A model generated the notes under the pieces. The model worked only from the letters and a program-made list of their open reading frames with translations. It did no database searches and was not told the origin of the DNA. Below are positions 1 through 9,719 of a stretch of 64,000 bases of DNA, piece by piece. Source of the DNA: Bacteroidales bacterium (GTDB lineage Bacteria > Bacteroidota > Bacteroidia > Bacteroidales > UBA932); assembly GCA_004552965.1 (NCBI GenBank), contig SFMU01000001.1, forward strand, positions 1 to 64,000, written 5' to 3'. How positions within the stretch are numbered: position 1 is the first letter of the stretch; every line of letters starts with the position of its first letter. Position numbers and translations under genes: made by a program.

Positions 1-323
1 GTGCAGATGTACCTCGGGGATGAAAGCCAGCGGTCGATTTCCTCCGGGCTCCTGACTGCAAGTCCCATCTCATTGACCCAGCCTACATAAGGTTCCGGAG
101 TCCGGATCTTGACCCAGTAGCCTTTTCTTTCAAGGATTTCCACGACCGTGCCCATCAGGGCCTGGTCTCCCAGTTCACCGGCATAGTCCGGCACTTCCCG
201 GATCATGTTGGCCGAAAGGTCCACTATTGCAAATTCCTTTGAGGGGGAGTCCTGGGCTGCGAGGGCGCCGGCCATGAGCATCAGGCCTGCTGCACAGAGG
301 GCGCGGAAAGAATACTTGAGCAT
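1..323 (-). CDS. Secreted SH3-domain protein, probable NlpC/P60-type cell-wall hydrolase (C-terminus beyond window)
   Basis: The reverse strand reads open from an ATG at 323 to the window edge, giving about 107 residues. Residues 1-22 form a signal peptide (basic start, hydrophobic Ala/Leu/Met core, ending ALAAQ). The next part, with segments such as 'MGTVVEILERKGYWVKI' and 'EPYVGWVNE', resembles a bacterial SH3 domain as found before NlpC/P60 peptidoglycan endopeptidase domains in Bacteroidota. The catalytic domain would lie outside the window, so the enzymatic role is inferred. A Bacteroidota promoter (minus-strand TATATTTG, 345-352) sits about 20 bp upstream of the start and overlaps the promoter of the divergent radical SAM gene. 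Confidence 0.7.
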   Translation of the reverse strand, partial: MLKYSFRALCAAGLMLMAGALAAQDSPSKEFAIVDLSANMIREVPDYAGELGDQALMGTVVEILERKGYWVKIRTPEPYVGWVNEMGLAVRSPEEIDRWLSSPRYIC

Positions 324-339
324 CCGATTACGATTTTGG

Positions 340-370
340 TTGTACAAATATAGACATTTGGTTAGTTTTG
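340..370 (+). promoter_or_regulatory. Promoter of the radical SAM gene (TTG - 20 bp - TAGTTTTG)
   Basis: TTG at 340-342 and TAGTTTTG at 363-370 match the Bacteroidota -33/-7 consensus (TTG, about 19-21 bp, TAnnTTTG). Only 8 bp separate the -7 element from the ATG at 379, so the leader would be only a few bases long if that ATG is used. Confidence 0.55.
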
Positions 371-373
371 CAA
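345..373 (-). promoter_or_regulatory. Promoter of the SH3-domain gene, superimposed on the opposite promoter
   Basis: On the reverse strand TATATTTG (345-352) is a perfect TAnnTTTG -7 element, and a TTG (371-373) lies 18 bp upstream. The element shares nearly all its DNA with the forward promoter at 340-370, so RNA polymerase could occupy only one of the two at a time. Confidence 0.5.
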
Positions 374-378
374 AACAG

Positions 379-1389
379 ATGCACAAGCCCATGGAATTCC
401 CGGACGGAAAACGCTACAATACCTTTGTCGGCTACTATCGCCGCAGGTACGGAGAGAGGCTCCAGAAACTGGTTCTGGATGCCGGATTCACCTGCCCCAA
501 CCGCGACGGGAAGGTCGGAAGGGGAGGCTGTACATTCTGTGACAATGCCGCCTTCCATCCCGGCTACAGCATTCCGGGAAAGTCCCTTGCAGAACAGATC
601 GAAGAAGGGATCGTCTTCCACAGGGTCCGCTATCCTAGGGCGGCACATTACCTGGCATATTTCCAATCATATTCAAATACTTACGCTGATCTGGAGACAC
701 TTCGCGGACTGTATTGCTCCGTGCTTGGGCACCCTTCCGTGGTGGGAATCGTGATCGGAACGAGGCCCGACTGCGTCGATGACGCCAAGCTCGATTTCCT
801 GGCAGACCTCGCCCGGGGGGCCGTACTTCCGGGATGGCGGCGCTGCCTCAAGGACGGGTCCGTCCTCACCTCTCCTGTGGTTGTGGTTGAATACGGCATC
901 GAATCCTGCCATGACAAGACTCTGGCGAGAATCAACCGCGGCCACGATTTCGAATGTGCCTGCCGGGCCGTCCGCCAGACTGCAGAAAGAGGAATCGACA
1001 CCGGTGCCCACTTCATCCTCGGTCTCCCCGGCGAGACTCCCGAAATGCTTCTCGACCAATGCAGTCTGATCTCTGCGCTGCCGCTTCGCAGCGTGAAGTT
1101 CCATCAGCTTCAGATAGTCAGGGGAACCCGTATCGAGAAGGAATTCGAGGCTGCCCCTGAAGATTTTCTCAGACTTGGACTTGATGAATATGTCGGGTTC
1201 GCTGTCTCGATCCTCGAAAGGCTCCGTCCGGATCTCTTCATCGAGAGGATTGCCGGGGAGGTGCCGCCGCGTTTTGTGAAACAGACCCCCTGGGGCCTTG
1301 TCCGGAATGCGGACATTCTTCACCTGCTGGATGCAAAACTTGAAGAATTGGACACCTATCAGGGAAGACTCTACGCTCAGGGACTGTGA
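379..1389 (+). CDS. Radical SAM protein, YhcC/TIGR01212 family
   Basis: This 336-residue protein matches the YhcC-type radical SAM family, whose exact reaction is unknown. Near the N-terminus it has 'DAGFTCPNRDGKVGRGGC' followed by TFC, the cysteine cluster expected to hold the [4Fe-4S] cluster that cleaves S-adenosylmethionine. Further on 'VEYGIES' and 'GAHFILGLPGE' are typical of the SAM-binding barrel. The reading frame is open upstream to 205, but family alignment begins near 'GKRYNTFVGYYRRRYG', and the forward promoter lies at 340-370. I therefore chose the ATG at 379; the ATG at 391 is equally possible. It is transcribed divergently from the SH3 gene, and guaB follows 45 bp downstream. 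Confidence 0.85.
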   Translation: MHKPMEFPDGKRYNTFVGYYRRRYGERLQKLVLDAGFTCPNRDGKVGRGGCTFCDNAAFHPGYSIPGKSLAEQIEEGIVFHRVRYPRAAHYLAYFQSYSNTYADLETLRGLYCSVLGHPSVVGIVIGTRPDCVDDAKLDFLADLARGAVLPGWRRCLKDGSVLTSPVVVVEYGIESCHDKTLARINRGHDFECACRAVRQTAERGIDTGAHFILGLPGETPEMLLDQCSLISALPLRSVKFHQLQIVRGTRIEKEFEAAPEDFLRLGLDEYVGFAVSILERLRPDLFIERIAGEVPPRFVKQTPWGLVRNADILHLLDAKLEELDTYQGRLYAQGL

Positions 1390-2904
<1,515 letters not shown>

Positions 2905-2907
2905 CTG

Positions 2908-3768
2908 ATGCAGAGAACAGCTGTCATACTTGCTGCCGTTTTGTGTCTGGCTCTCATCCCTTCATGCAAGACTTTCAATGCTCTTGTCCATGACGGAGAG
3001 GTCGTTGCGAAGTACGGCAACCAGAAGCTGTACCGTTCAGAACTCGATGATGTGATTCCTGCAGGTCTTTCTTCGGAGGACAGTTCCGCCCTTGCGCTCA
3101 GGTACATTGAGAACTGGGCCAAGGACAAGGCCTTCCTTGCGATAGCGGACCAGATGCTGACCAAGGAGGAGAAGGACTGTTCCAGGGATCTTGAGGCTTA
3201 CCGCGAGTCCCTCCTCAAGTACCGGTTCGAGCAGCGTTACATCAACGAGCGTCTCGACACCACCGTTTCGGACACTCAGCTGAATGATTATTTCGAAGAG
3301 CACAAGGATGTTTTCCGCCTTCAGAGGGCAATCTTCAAGGCCAGGTTCATCAAACTTCCGAAGGATTCGCCGGATTATGCCACTTTCAAGAGACTGATGT
3401 CCTCGTCAGATTCCGCCGATGTCGCTGTCTGTGACAGCATGGCTCTCAATTCAGCCCTGCACTACCACGACTATTCCGATAAATGGACCGATGCCGCGGA
3501 TCTCGCATCCGAGTTCGACATGGATCCTGCGCAGATGATGGCGAATCGCAACGGCTCATCCATCGAAGTCGTGACGGAAGATGCTGTTTCGTATGCCCAC
3601 ATCCTTGATATGGTCAGGGAAGGGGAGATTCCTCCGGTGGAATTCTGCCGGTCGAGAATACAGGATATTCTCATAAGTGAGCGTAAGCACGAACTCCTCA
3701 AGACTTTGGAACGGGACTTGCTAGATGAGGTCCGGACCAGTGACAAATTTGAAATTTATTCCGAATGA
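2908..3768 (+). CDS. SurA-N-like periplasmic lipoprotein (PPIase-family relative)
   Basis: This 286-residue protein starts with a lipoprotein signal peptide whose lipobox ends at Cys20 ('LALIPSC'). The rest is mostly helical and resembles the N-terminal chaperone region of SurA/PpiD proteins ('YRSELDDVIP', 'YIENWAKDKAFLAIAD', 'RYINERL'). I see no well-conserved parvulin catalytic core, so chaperone rather than isomerase activity is more likely. It lies between guaB and surA and overlaps surA by 4 bp (ATGA), which suggests translational coupling and a shared role in outer-membrane protein folding. Annotation pipelines often call this Bacteroidota gene a peptidylprolyl isomerase. Confidence 0.7.
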   Translation: MQRTAVILAAVLCLALIPSCKTFNALVHDGEVVAKYGNQKLYRSELDDVIPAGLSSEDSSALALRYIENWAKDKAFLAIADQMLTKEEKDCSRDLEAYRESLLKYRFEQRYINERLDTTVSDTQLNDYFEEHKDVFRLQRAIFKARFIKLPKDSPDYATFKRLMSSSDSADVAVCDSMALNSALHYHDYSDKWTDAADLASEFDMDPAQMMANRNGSSIEVVTEDAVSYAHILDMVREGEIPPVEFCRSRIQDILISERKHELLKTLERDLLDEVRTSDKFEIYSE

Positions 3769-5156
3769 AAAGAATCGCATCCATAGCATTCATGCTCTTT
3801 TTCTGCTGCATGCTGTCCTTCGCGCAGAAATACAATGTTGTTGACAAGACTGTCGCAGTCGTGGGCAACGAGGCCATCATGATTTCCGACATAGAGTCGG
3901 AGGTCAAGAACCAGAGAGCCCAGGGCATGGCTTCCGACAGGCATCTGCGTTGTGACATCCTTGAGGCCATCATGAAAAACAAGCTTTTCCTGATGCAGGC
4001 GAGGATAGATTCGCTCACTGTCAACCAGGACATGGTCGAGAGCAATATCGAGTCGCGTATCAGCGAGATGATGCTCTATCTGGGAGGAGAGGAGCAGCTG
4101 GAGGCCTATTTCGGCAAGCCGGTCTACCGTCTCCGTCAGGACCTCAGGGAGCAGTTCGAGGAGATGAGCCTCATCCAGCAGGAGCAGATGGAGATTGTAG
4201 GAAAACTTCCTGAATTGACTCCTCTGGAGGTGCGTGCCTTCATGGATACGGTCGACAAGGCCACTCTCCCTGTCATTCCGGAAAAGTACCAGCTCAGCCA
4301 GATCTGTCTCTATCCTGACCGCGAGGCTGCCAATCTTGCCGTGCGCGAGAAACTCCTCAGTCTGCGCGAGAGAATTCTCAACGGTGAGAAATTTTCCACG
4401 CTTGCCCGAATCTATTCGGAAGACAGGAGCAACTCCAACAAGGGTGGAGAAATCGGAATGGCTTCGAAGTCGATCTTCTGGCCGGCCTTTTCGGATGCCG
4501 CGATGGCTCTCAAGCCGGGTATGATCTCGCAGATCGTCGAGACTCCGGACGGCTTCCACCTCATCGAGGTCATCGAGAAGAAAGGGGACATGTTCAATGC
4601 CCGTCACATTCTTCTCCGTCCTACCTATACCTCCGAGGACCGCGAAAAGGCATTCAAGACTCTTGACAGTCTCCGTACCGAGATCCTGAACGAGGCAGTT
4701 ACATTCGAAATGGCAGCCAGCTTCTATTCCCAGGACGAACTGACCAGGACAAACGGCGGTCAGATGTCCGATCCGCACACCGGTTCGGCCTATTTCGAGA
4801 TCGACCAGCTCAAGCCTCAGGACTACATCGCCATCCGTGACCTCAAGGAAGGCGAGATCTCAAAACCTGTCCAGTCTACTGATGATGACGGAAGGCAGGA
4901 TCCTGACAAGAACTACATCAACGGAAAGGAGAATTACAAGATTATCAAGGTGGACAAGATCATCCCGGCCCACACGGCTACTTTCGAGGATGATTTCAAT
5001 GACTTGAAGTCCATCGTCAACGGGATGAAGCAGAACCAGGCGATAGAGGAATTCCTGACCGGGAAGATCAGTCAGACCCATATCGTCATCGATCCGATGT
5101 TCAAGGATTGCGAATTCAAACGCAAAGACTGGGCGTCAAAGTTCAAAGAGGACTGA
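3765..5156 (+). CDS. surA: Periplasmic chaperone / peptidylprolyl isomerase SurA
   Basis: SurA escorts unfolded outer-membrane proteins across the periplasm. The 463-residue protein has a signal peptide (residues 1-19, ending SFAQ) and an N-terminal SurA domain to about residue 170 ('VVDKTVAVVGNEAIMISDIE'). Two tandem parvulin modules follow: the first is marked by 'FSTLARIYSEDRSNSNKGGEIG', read here as two joined segments, and the second by 'NARHILLRPT' and 'SFYSQDELTRTNGGQM'. Start and stop are shared with both neighbours (4-bp overlap upstream, TGATG overlap downstream), so it sits inside a tightly coupled envelope-biogenesis operon. Confidence 0.92.
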   Translation: MKRIASIAFMLFFCCMLSFAQKYNVVDKTVAVVGNEAIMISDIESEVKNQRAQGMASDRHLRCDILEAIMKNKLFLMQARIDSLTVNQDMVESNIESRISEMMLYLGGEEQLEAYFGKPVYRLRQDLREQFEEMSLIQQEQMEIVGKLPELTPLEVRAFMDTVDKATLPVIPEKYQLSQICLYPDREAANLAVREKLLSLRERILNGEKFSTLARIYSEDRSNSNKGGEIGMASKSIFWPAFSDAAMALKPGMISQIVETPDGFHLIEVIEKKGDMFNARHILLRPTYTSEDREKAFKTLDSLRTEILNEAVTFEMAASFYSQDELTRTNGGQMSDPHTGSAYFEIDQLKPQDYIAIRDLKEGEISKPVQSTDDDGRQDPDKNYINGKENYKIIKVDKIIPAHTATFEDDFNDLKSIVNGMKQNQAIEEFLTGKISQTHIVIDPMFKDCEFKRKDWASKFKED

Positions 5157-7915
5157 TGCTCCGAAGATGGCTGGCATATTCATTTGCATTTATTCTGTCT
5201 TCGCTGGGCCTCTTCGCCCAGGAGAAGGCAGACAGCCTGGTCCGTCTTCTGGGATGTGACCTGCTCCAGCAGGTCGAGGAGTCGGGCTACAGCTACAGGA
5301 AGGCTCTTGGAAATGCCCGCTTCTACCACAATTCCACTCTCCTGGTCTGCGATACTGCAATCTGGAATGTCAACACCAATCTCATAAAGGCATTCGGCAA
5401 TGTCCGCATCATCCAGAACGAGACCGTTCTGAGCAGCGACAAGCTCGATTATCTCATCGATGAGAATCTGGCCCAGTTCCGCGGTACCCTGGTCCAGCTT
5501 CAGGACAAGCAGAAGAATACTCTCCGCACCAGAAACCTCGACTACAACACCAAGGACAGTGTGGCGACATTCAGGGGCGGTGCTTCGATGAAGGACAAGG
5601 ACGGACAGATCATCGAAAGCAAGTACGGCACCTACGACTCCAAGATCAGCACCTTCACTTTCACCGGTACTGTCAACATGTACACGGACTCGATTTTCGT
5701 GAAGACTGAGAAGCTTGAATATGACACCGATGCCAATTTCGCCAGATTCGGCCTCGGCACGATTGCATGGAAGGATGAGAACATGTTGTGCGCCAACGCC
5801 GGATGGTATGACAGGAACAGGGAGATATTCCTGTTCAACAAATCCGTCCATCTGATGGATCCGACTCGGGAGGTCTGGACTGACACGCTGAAATTCTATC
5901 GGAACACCAACGACATCGAACTGTTCGGAAACATCGAACTGCTGGACTCCGAACGGAATCTCTCAGCTTTCGCCGGGTACATGCACTATGTGGATTCCAT
6001 AGCCACTTTGACCATGTCCCGCAAACCGGCGATGATAGCCACCATCGATGACAAGGGGCAGCAGGACACTGTCTATGTAAGTGCCGATTCCCTCCGTTAC
6101 TGGACTTTCAGGAAATGTGACATACCTGAGGCGGAGACGGCTGCTTCTTCAAAGAGGCTTGATGAGATCGGAGCTGATGCCGTGACTGCATACCGTCAGA
6201 AGGCGGCCGAGGAGGCCAGAAGCGCAGCTGACGAGGCCAGGAAGAAGAGAGACATGGATGATCCTAATGCGCGGCTTGCTTCCGACAGGGGCAAGGGCGT
6301 CGCAGTCGGGGAAAAGCGTCCGAATATCCCGGGTCCGGACGAAGGACCTGAGGACCCAGTTTTCTACAGGTATTTATTCGCTCAGTCGCCGGACAGCGTG
6401 AATGTCTCCGGAGGAAGGGCCAGGCGGCCTGGCAGGAATATGCCGGGCAGCCTCTCTGTGCCGGACAGTCTGAATCTCAAGGGTGCTATGAACTCTGCCG
6501 ACAGCGTCAATCTTGCGGGCAGTCTGAATTCTGCCGACAGCCTTGCCACAGCAGCCGACAGTCTTGCTTTGGTGCCGCCTGACACCACCAAGATCGGTTT
6601 CCTGCTTGCGCTCCGCAATGTCAAGGCCTTCAAGAAGGACATGCAGCTCGCATGCGATTCGTTGGCATATTCGGATCTGGATTCACTGATCCGCATGTAC
6701 GATGCCCCGATGGTCTGGCAGGAAGTGACAAGACAGTATTCGGCAGACAGCATCTCCGTGATGTTGCAGGACAACTCGCTGAAGAAAGCGAGCCTTATGT
6801 CCAATGCGTTTATCGTGATCCAGGAGGATACAGCCTGCTTCGACCAGATCAAGGGCACAGAGATGATGGCATATTTCGATTCCACAGGGCTGCTGAGGCG
6901 TTTCGATTCGATGGGTGGTGCTTCGGGTCTTTTCTACATCGAGGAGAACGGAGTCCTGGCTACGGTCAACAAGTTCGAGTCGAAGATGCTTACAGCTACC
7001 CTGACGGAGGGAAACATCAATGACCTCTATTATTTCCAGGATGTCAAGACCGATGCCTATCCGATAGTTCAGCTCCCATCCGAAGAGAGGAAGCTGAAGG
7101 GTTTCCTTTGGAATCCTGAACGTCGTCCTTCCCAACCTGCCGATGTGACCCCTCTCTCTCCGAGGGGATCCGAGAGAAGCCGTTACGAGTCTCTTTCCCG
7201 GCCGAAATTCATTTATACCGATGAATATTTCCCGGGCTATATGGACAGTGTCCACAAGATGCTTGCATCCAGGGATTCGGTGAAGGCTGCCAGGGCTGCG
7301 GAAAATGAACGCATGAGATTGCGTCAGGAAGCGGTCAGGGACAGTCTGAAAGCAGTACAGGACAGCATTGCTGCACTGGCGGTACCTGATGGGGTACAGC
7401 TGGACAGTGTCGGCATATTCAAGGATAGTACAGGGGTGGCTGCGGATGCTGCCCTGAAGGGGGAAAAGATTGTTCCGAAGGCTGATTCTGCCCTGGCTAT
7501 GGCTGTGCAGGATTCTTCTGCCATGATGCCTCCTGCTGTCGCTGCCGACAGTCTTGAGTCAGGTGATGCTGTCCGTGTCCCTACTGAAAAGGAACTGGCC
7601 GATTCGGTCAGGGCGGCGAAAAAAGCTCGGGCTGAGCAGGCACGCCTCGACCGGATCAATGCCCGGGAGGCAAGATGGGCGGAACTGGATGCCAGGGATG
7701 CCGCAAAGAAGGCCGGGAAGGATGCCAAGGCACTGGCGCGTAAGCGCAAGGCCACGGCGAAGGCAGTGATCGCCAGAGACAGGAGGGAAGCACGTGAACA
7801 GGCTCTTCTTGAGAGATACATGGAACGCTATGCCAGAAAGGAGGCGCGCCGCAAGGAAAGAGAATTCGCAAAACAGAATAAGAAGAATCAGCAATGGAAA
7901 GAAGAACAAGAGTAA
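5156..7915 (+). CDS. OstA/LptA-like outer-membrane biogenesis protein with a long basic C-terminal tail
   Basis: I chose the ATG at 5156, which overlaps the surA stop and begins a good signal peptide (residues 1-22, ending GLFAQ); this gives 919 residues. Residues about 30-330 have the repetitive beta pattern of OstA/LptA jelly-roll domains ('AFGNVRIIQNETVLSSDKLD', 'KYGTYDSKISTFTFTG'), which in LptA carry lipopolysaccharide across the periplasm. Around residues 410-480 are short imperfect Asp-Ser repeats ('NSADSVNLAGSLNSADSLA'). The last 120 residues are Ala/Lys/Arg/Glu-rich and probably form a basic coiled coil. Its position after surA fits LPS or outer-membrane assembly. The final codons overlap gltX by 22 bp. 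Confidence 0.75.
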   Translation: MLRRWLAYSFAFILSSLGLFAQEKADSLVRLLGCDLLQQVEESGYSYRKALGNARFYHNSTLLVCDTAIWNVNTNLIKAFGNVRIIQNETVLSSDKLDYLIDENLAQFRGTLVQLQDKQKNTLRTRNLDYNTKDSVATFRGGASMKDKDGQIIESKYGTYDSKISTFTFTGTVNMYTDSIFVKTEKLEYDTDANFARFGLGTIAWKDENMLCANAGWYDRNREIFLFNKSVHLMDPTREVWTDTLKFYRNTNDIELFGNIELLDSERNLSAFAGYMHYVDSIATLTMSRKPAMIATIDDKGQQDTVYVSADSLRYWTFRKCDIPEAETAASSKRLDEIGADAVTAYRQKAAEEARSAADEARKKRDMDDPNARLASDRGKGVAVGEKRPNIPGPDEGPEDPVFYRYLFAQSPDSVNVSGGRARRPGRNMPGSLSVPDSLNLKGAMNSADSVNLAGSLNSADSLATAADSLALVPPDTTKIGFLLALRNVKAFKKDMQLACDSLAYSDLDSLIRMYDAPMVWQEVTRQYSADSISVMLQDNSLKKASLMSNAFIVIQEDTACFDQIKGTEMMAYFDSTGLLRRFDSMGGASGLFYIEENGVLATVNKFESKMLTATLTEGNINDLYYFQDVKTDAYPIVQLPSEERKLKGFLWNPERRPSQPADVTPLSPRGSERSRYESLSRPKFIYTDEYFPGYMDSVHKMLASRDSVKAARAAENERMRLRQEAVRDSLKAVQDSIAALAVPDGVQLDSVGIFKDSTGVAADAALKGEKIVPKADSALAMAVQDSSAMMPPAVAADSLESGDAVRVPTEKELADSVRAAKKARAEQARLDRINAREARWAELDARDAAKKAGKDAKALARKRKATAKAVIARDRREAREQALLERYMERYARKEARRKEREFAKQNKKNQQWKEEQE

Positions 7916-9609
7916 GGTTTGCGCCGTCTCCGACAGGACCGCTCCATATGGGCGGCGTCCGTACGGCTCTCTATAATTATCTTTATGCCAAGCAGCGCGG
8001 AGGGGATTTTATCCTCAGAATAGAGGATACTGATTCGCACCGTTTCGTGCCGGGTGCCGAGGAGTACATCATCGAGGCTCTGTCCTGGTGCGGCATAAAG
8101 CCTGACGAGGGAGTCGACGAGAATGGGAAAGTCGTCGAGACCGCTTCTGAGAAGCATCCTCATGCCCCTTATCGCCAGAGTCAGCGAAGGGACATCTACA
8201 AGCAGTACGCCGATCGCCTTGTCGCTTCCGGCAATGCCTATTATGCCTTCGACTCTTCGGAGGAGCTGGATGCCAAAAGGGCTGAATGCGAAGCTGCCGG
8301 CCAGACTTTCATCTACAATCAGAAGTCGAGGATGACCCTCCGCAATTCACTTACCCTTCCTGAGGAAGAGACTCAGAGGCTGCTCCGCGAGACCAGCGGC
8401 TGGACAATCCGTTTCAAGATGCCTGAGAACACAGTCGTCAGGATGGATGACCTCATCCGCGGACACGTCGAGATCAACACCGACACACTTGATGACAAGG
8501 TTCTCTGGAAGAAGGCCGACGAACTTCCGACCTATCATCTCGCAAACATCGTGGATGACCATCTGATGGAGATCACCGAGGTTATCCGCGGCGAAGAATG
8601 GCTTCCTTCCCTCCCTCTCCATTATCTTCTTTACGAGGCCTTCGGCTGGGAGGAGACGAGGCCGAGATTCGCGCACCTCCCGCTTCTTCTCAAGCCGGTC
8701 GGCAACGGCAAACTGAGCAAGAGGGACGGTGACAAGATGGGATTCCCGGTGTTCCCTCTGAACTGGGTCAATTCCGAAGGGGAGACCTACCACGGCTATC
8801 GTGAAGACGGCTATTTCCCGGGTGCTTTCGTCAATCTCCTTGCCATGCTCGGGTGGAATCCCGGAACGGAGCAGGAAATATTCACGATGGAGCAGCTCAT
8901 CGAGTCCTTCTCCATCGACAAGGTCAGCAAGGCCGGCGCGAAATTCAATCCTGAAAAGGCTCGCTGGTTCAACAAGGAATATCTCAGGGCAACCCCGGAC
9001 GAGGATCTTGCCGCGGCTTTCGTCCCTGTTCTTGAATCGAAGGGTTTCAGCGTGACCGCCGGCACGACCGACCTGCATGCGCGCAAGGTGTCTTCGGAAT
9101 ATGTCCGCGACATCATCTCGTTCACCAAGGAAAGAGCCACCTTCGTCAAGGATTTCTGGACGATTGCTTCCTGCCTGTTCGTGGCTCCGGAAGAGTTCGA
9201 GGCCTTCGGAATCAAGGCCGGAGCCTCTGTCGAGCCGAAAGCTGCCGACAATCGCCCCAAGGATCCGAGGGCAAAGGAATATGACGACAGCCTGACTGCG
9301 CCTTTCCTTGCGAAGGATGCTGACAAATTCTGGAAACCTGAAATCGCAGCTTTGGTCTCTTCTGTCTCTGAATATGTCATGGCGTACCAGGGAGAATGGA
9401 CTGTCGCTGCAGTAGGGGAGTCCGTCGAGGATTACATCCGTACTAACGGCTGGCCGATGGGAAAGGTGATGAATGCCATCAGGCTCGCTCTTGCGGGTTC
9501 TGCAAGTGGCCTGGGAATCGCTGACATCATCACCAGGATAGGCAAGGATGAGACTGCATCCAGAATTGCCTACGCTCTGAAACGTCTCGGCACGCAGGCG
9601 TCCCTCTGA
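7894..9609 (+). CDS. gltX: Glutamyl-tRNA synthetase
   Basis: GltX attaches glutamate to its tRNA. The class I signature is present as 'FAPSPTGPLHMGG' (HIGH-type motif, residues 18-21), and the second signature as 'KLSKRDGDK' (about residues 272-278). At 571 residues it is longer than the usual 470-510; much of the extra length is an insertion around residues 425-480 of the anticodon-binding half. The start lies 22 bp inside the preceding gene. The cytoplasmic enzyme closes an operon otherwise concerned with the outer membrane. It could in principle be a non-discriminating form, but that cannot be read from this window. Confidence 0.95.
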   Translation: MERRTRVRFAPSPTGPLHMGGVRTALYNYLYAKQRGGDFILRIEDTDSHRFVPGAEEYIIEALSWCGIKPDEGVDENGKVVETASEKHPHAPYRQSQRRDIYKQYADRLVASGNAYYAFDSSEELDAKRAECEAAGQTFIYNQKSRMTLRNSLTLPEEETQRLLRETSGWTIRFKMPENTVVRMDDLIRGHVEINTDTLDDKVLWKKADELPTYHLANIVDDHLMEITEVIRGEEWLPSLPLHYLLYEAFGWEETRPRFAHLPLLLKPVGNGKLSKRDGDKMGFPVFPLNWVNSEGETYHGYREDGYFPGAFVNLLAMLGWNPGTEQEIFTMEQLIESFSIDKVSKAGAKFNPEKARWFNKEYLRATPDEDLAAAFVPVLESKGFSVTAGTTDLHARKVSSEYVRDIISFTKERATFVKDFWTIASCLFVAPEEFEAFGIKAGASVEPKAADNRPKDPRAKEYDDSLTAPFLAKDADKFWKPEIAALVSSVSEYVMAYQGEWTVAAVGESVEDYIRTNGWPMGKVMNAIRLALAGSASGLGIADIITRIGKDETASRIAYALKRLGTQASL

Positions 9610-9630
9610 GGTGCCTGTGAGCGGTCATCC

Positions 9631-9666
9631 CGTGGCAAAGGGCCAATGGAAGCCCCCTTTGCCACG
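9631..9666. terminator. Perfect 12-bp hairpin between convergent gltX and ftsZ
   Basis: CGTGGCAAAGGG (9631-9642) pairs perfectly with CCCTTTGCCACG (9655-9666) around a 12-base loop. It lies between two convergent genes and can form in either transcript. No long T-run follows on either side, so intrinsic termination may be inefficient or the structure may protect 3' ends. Confidence 0.6.
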
Positions 9667-9719
9667 TTGTGAGGCTCTGAGACATCTGTGGACAGGGGCG
9701 CCGTGGTGAAGACCGGTGC

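Noticed and set aside
205..378. N-terminal extension of the radical SAM gene back to 205
   Set aside because: It would run across the divergent promoters and into the signal-peptide gene on the other strand, and family similarity begins only after the ATG at 379.
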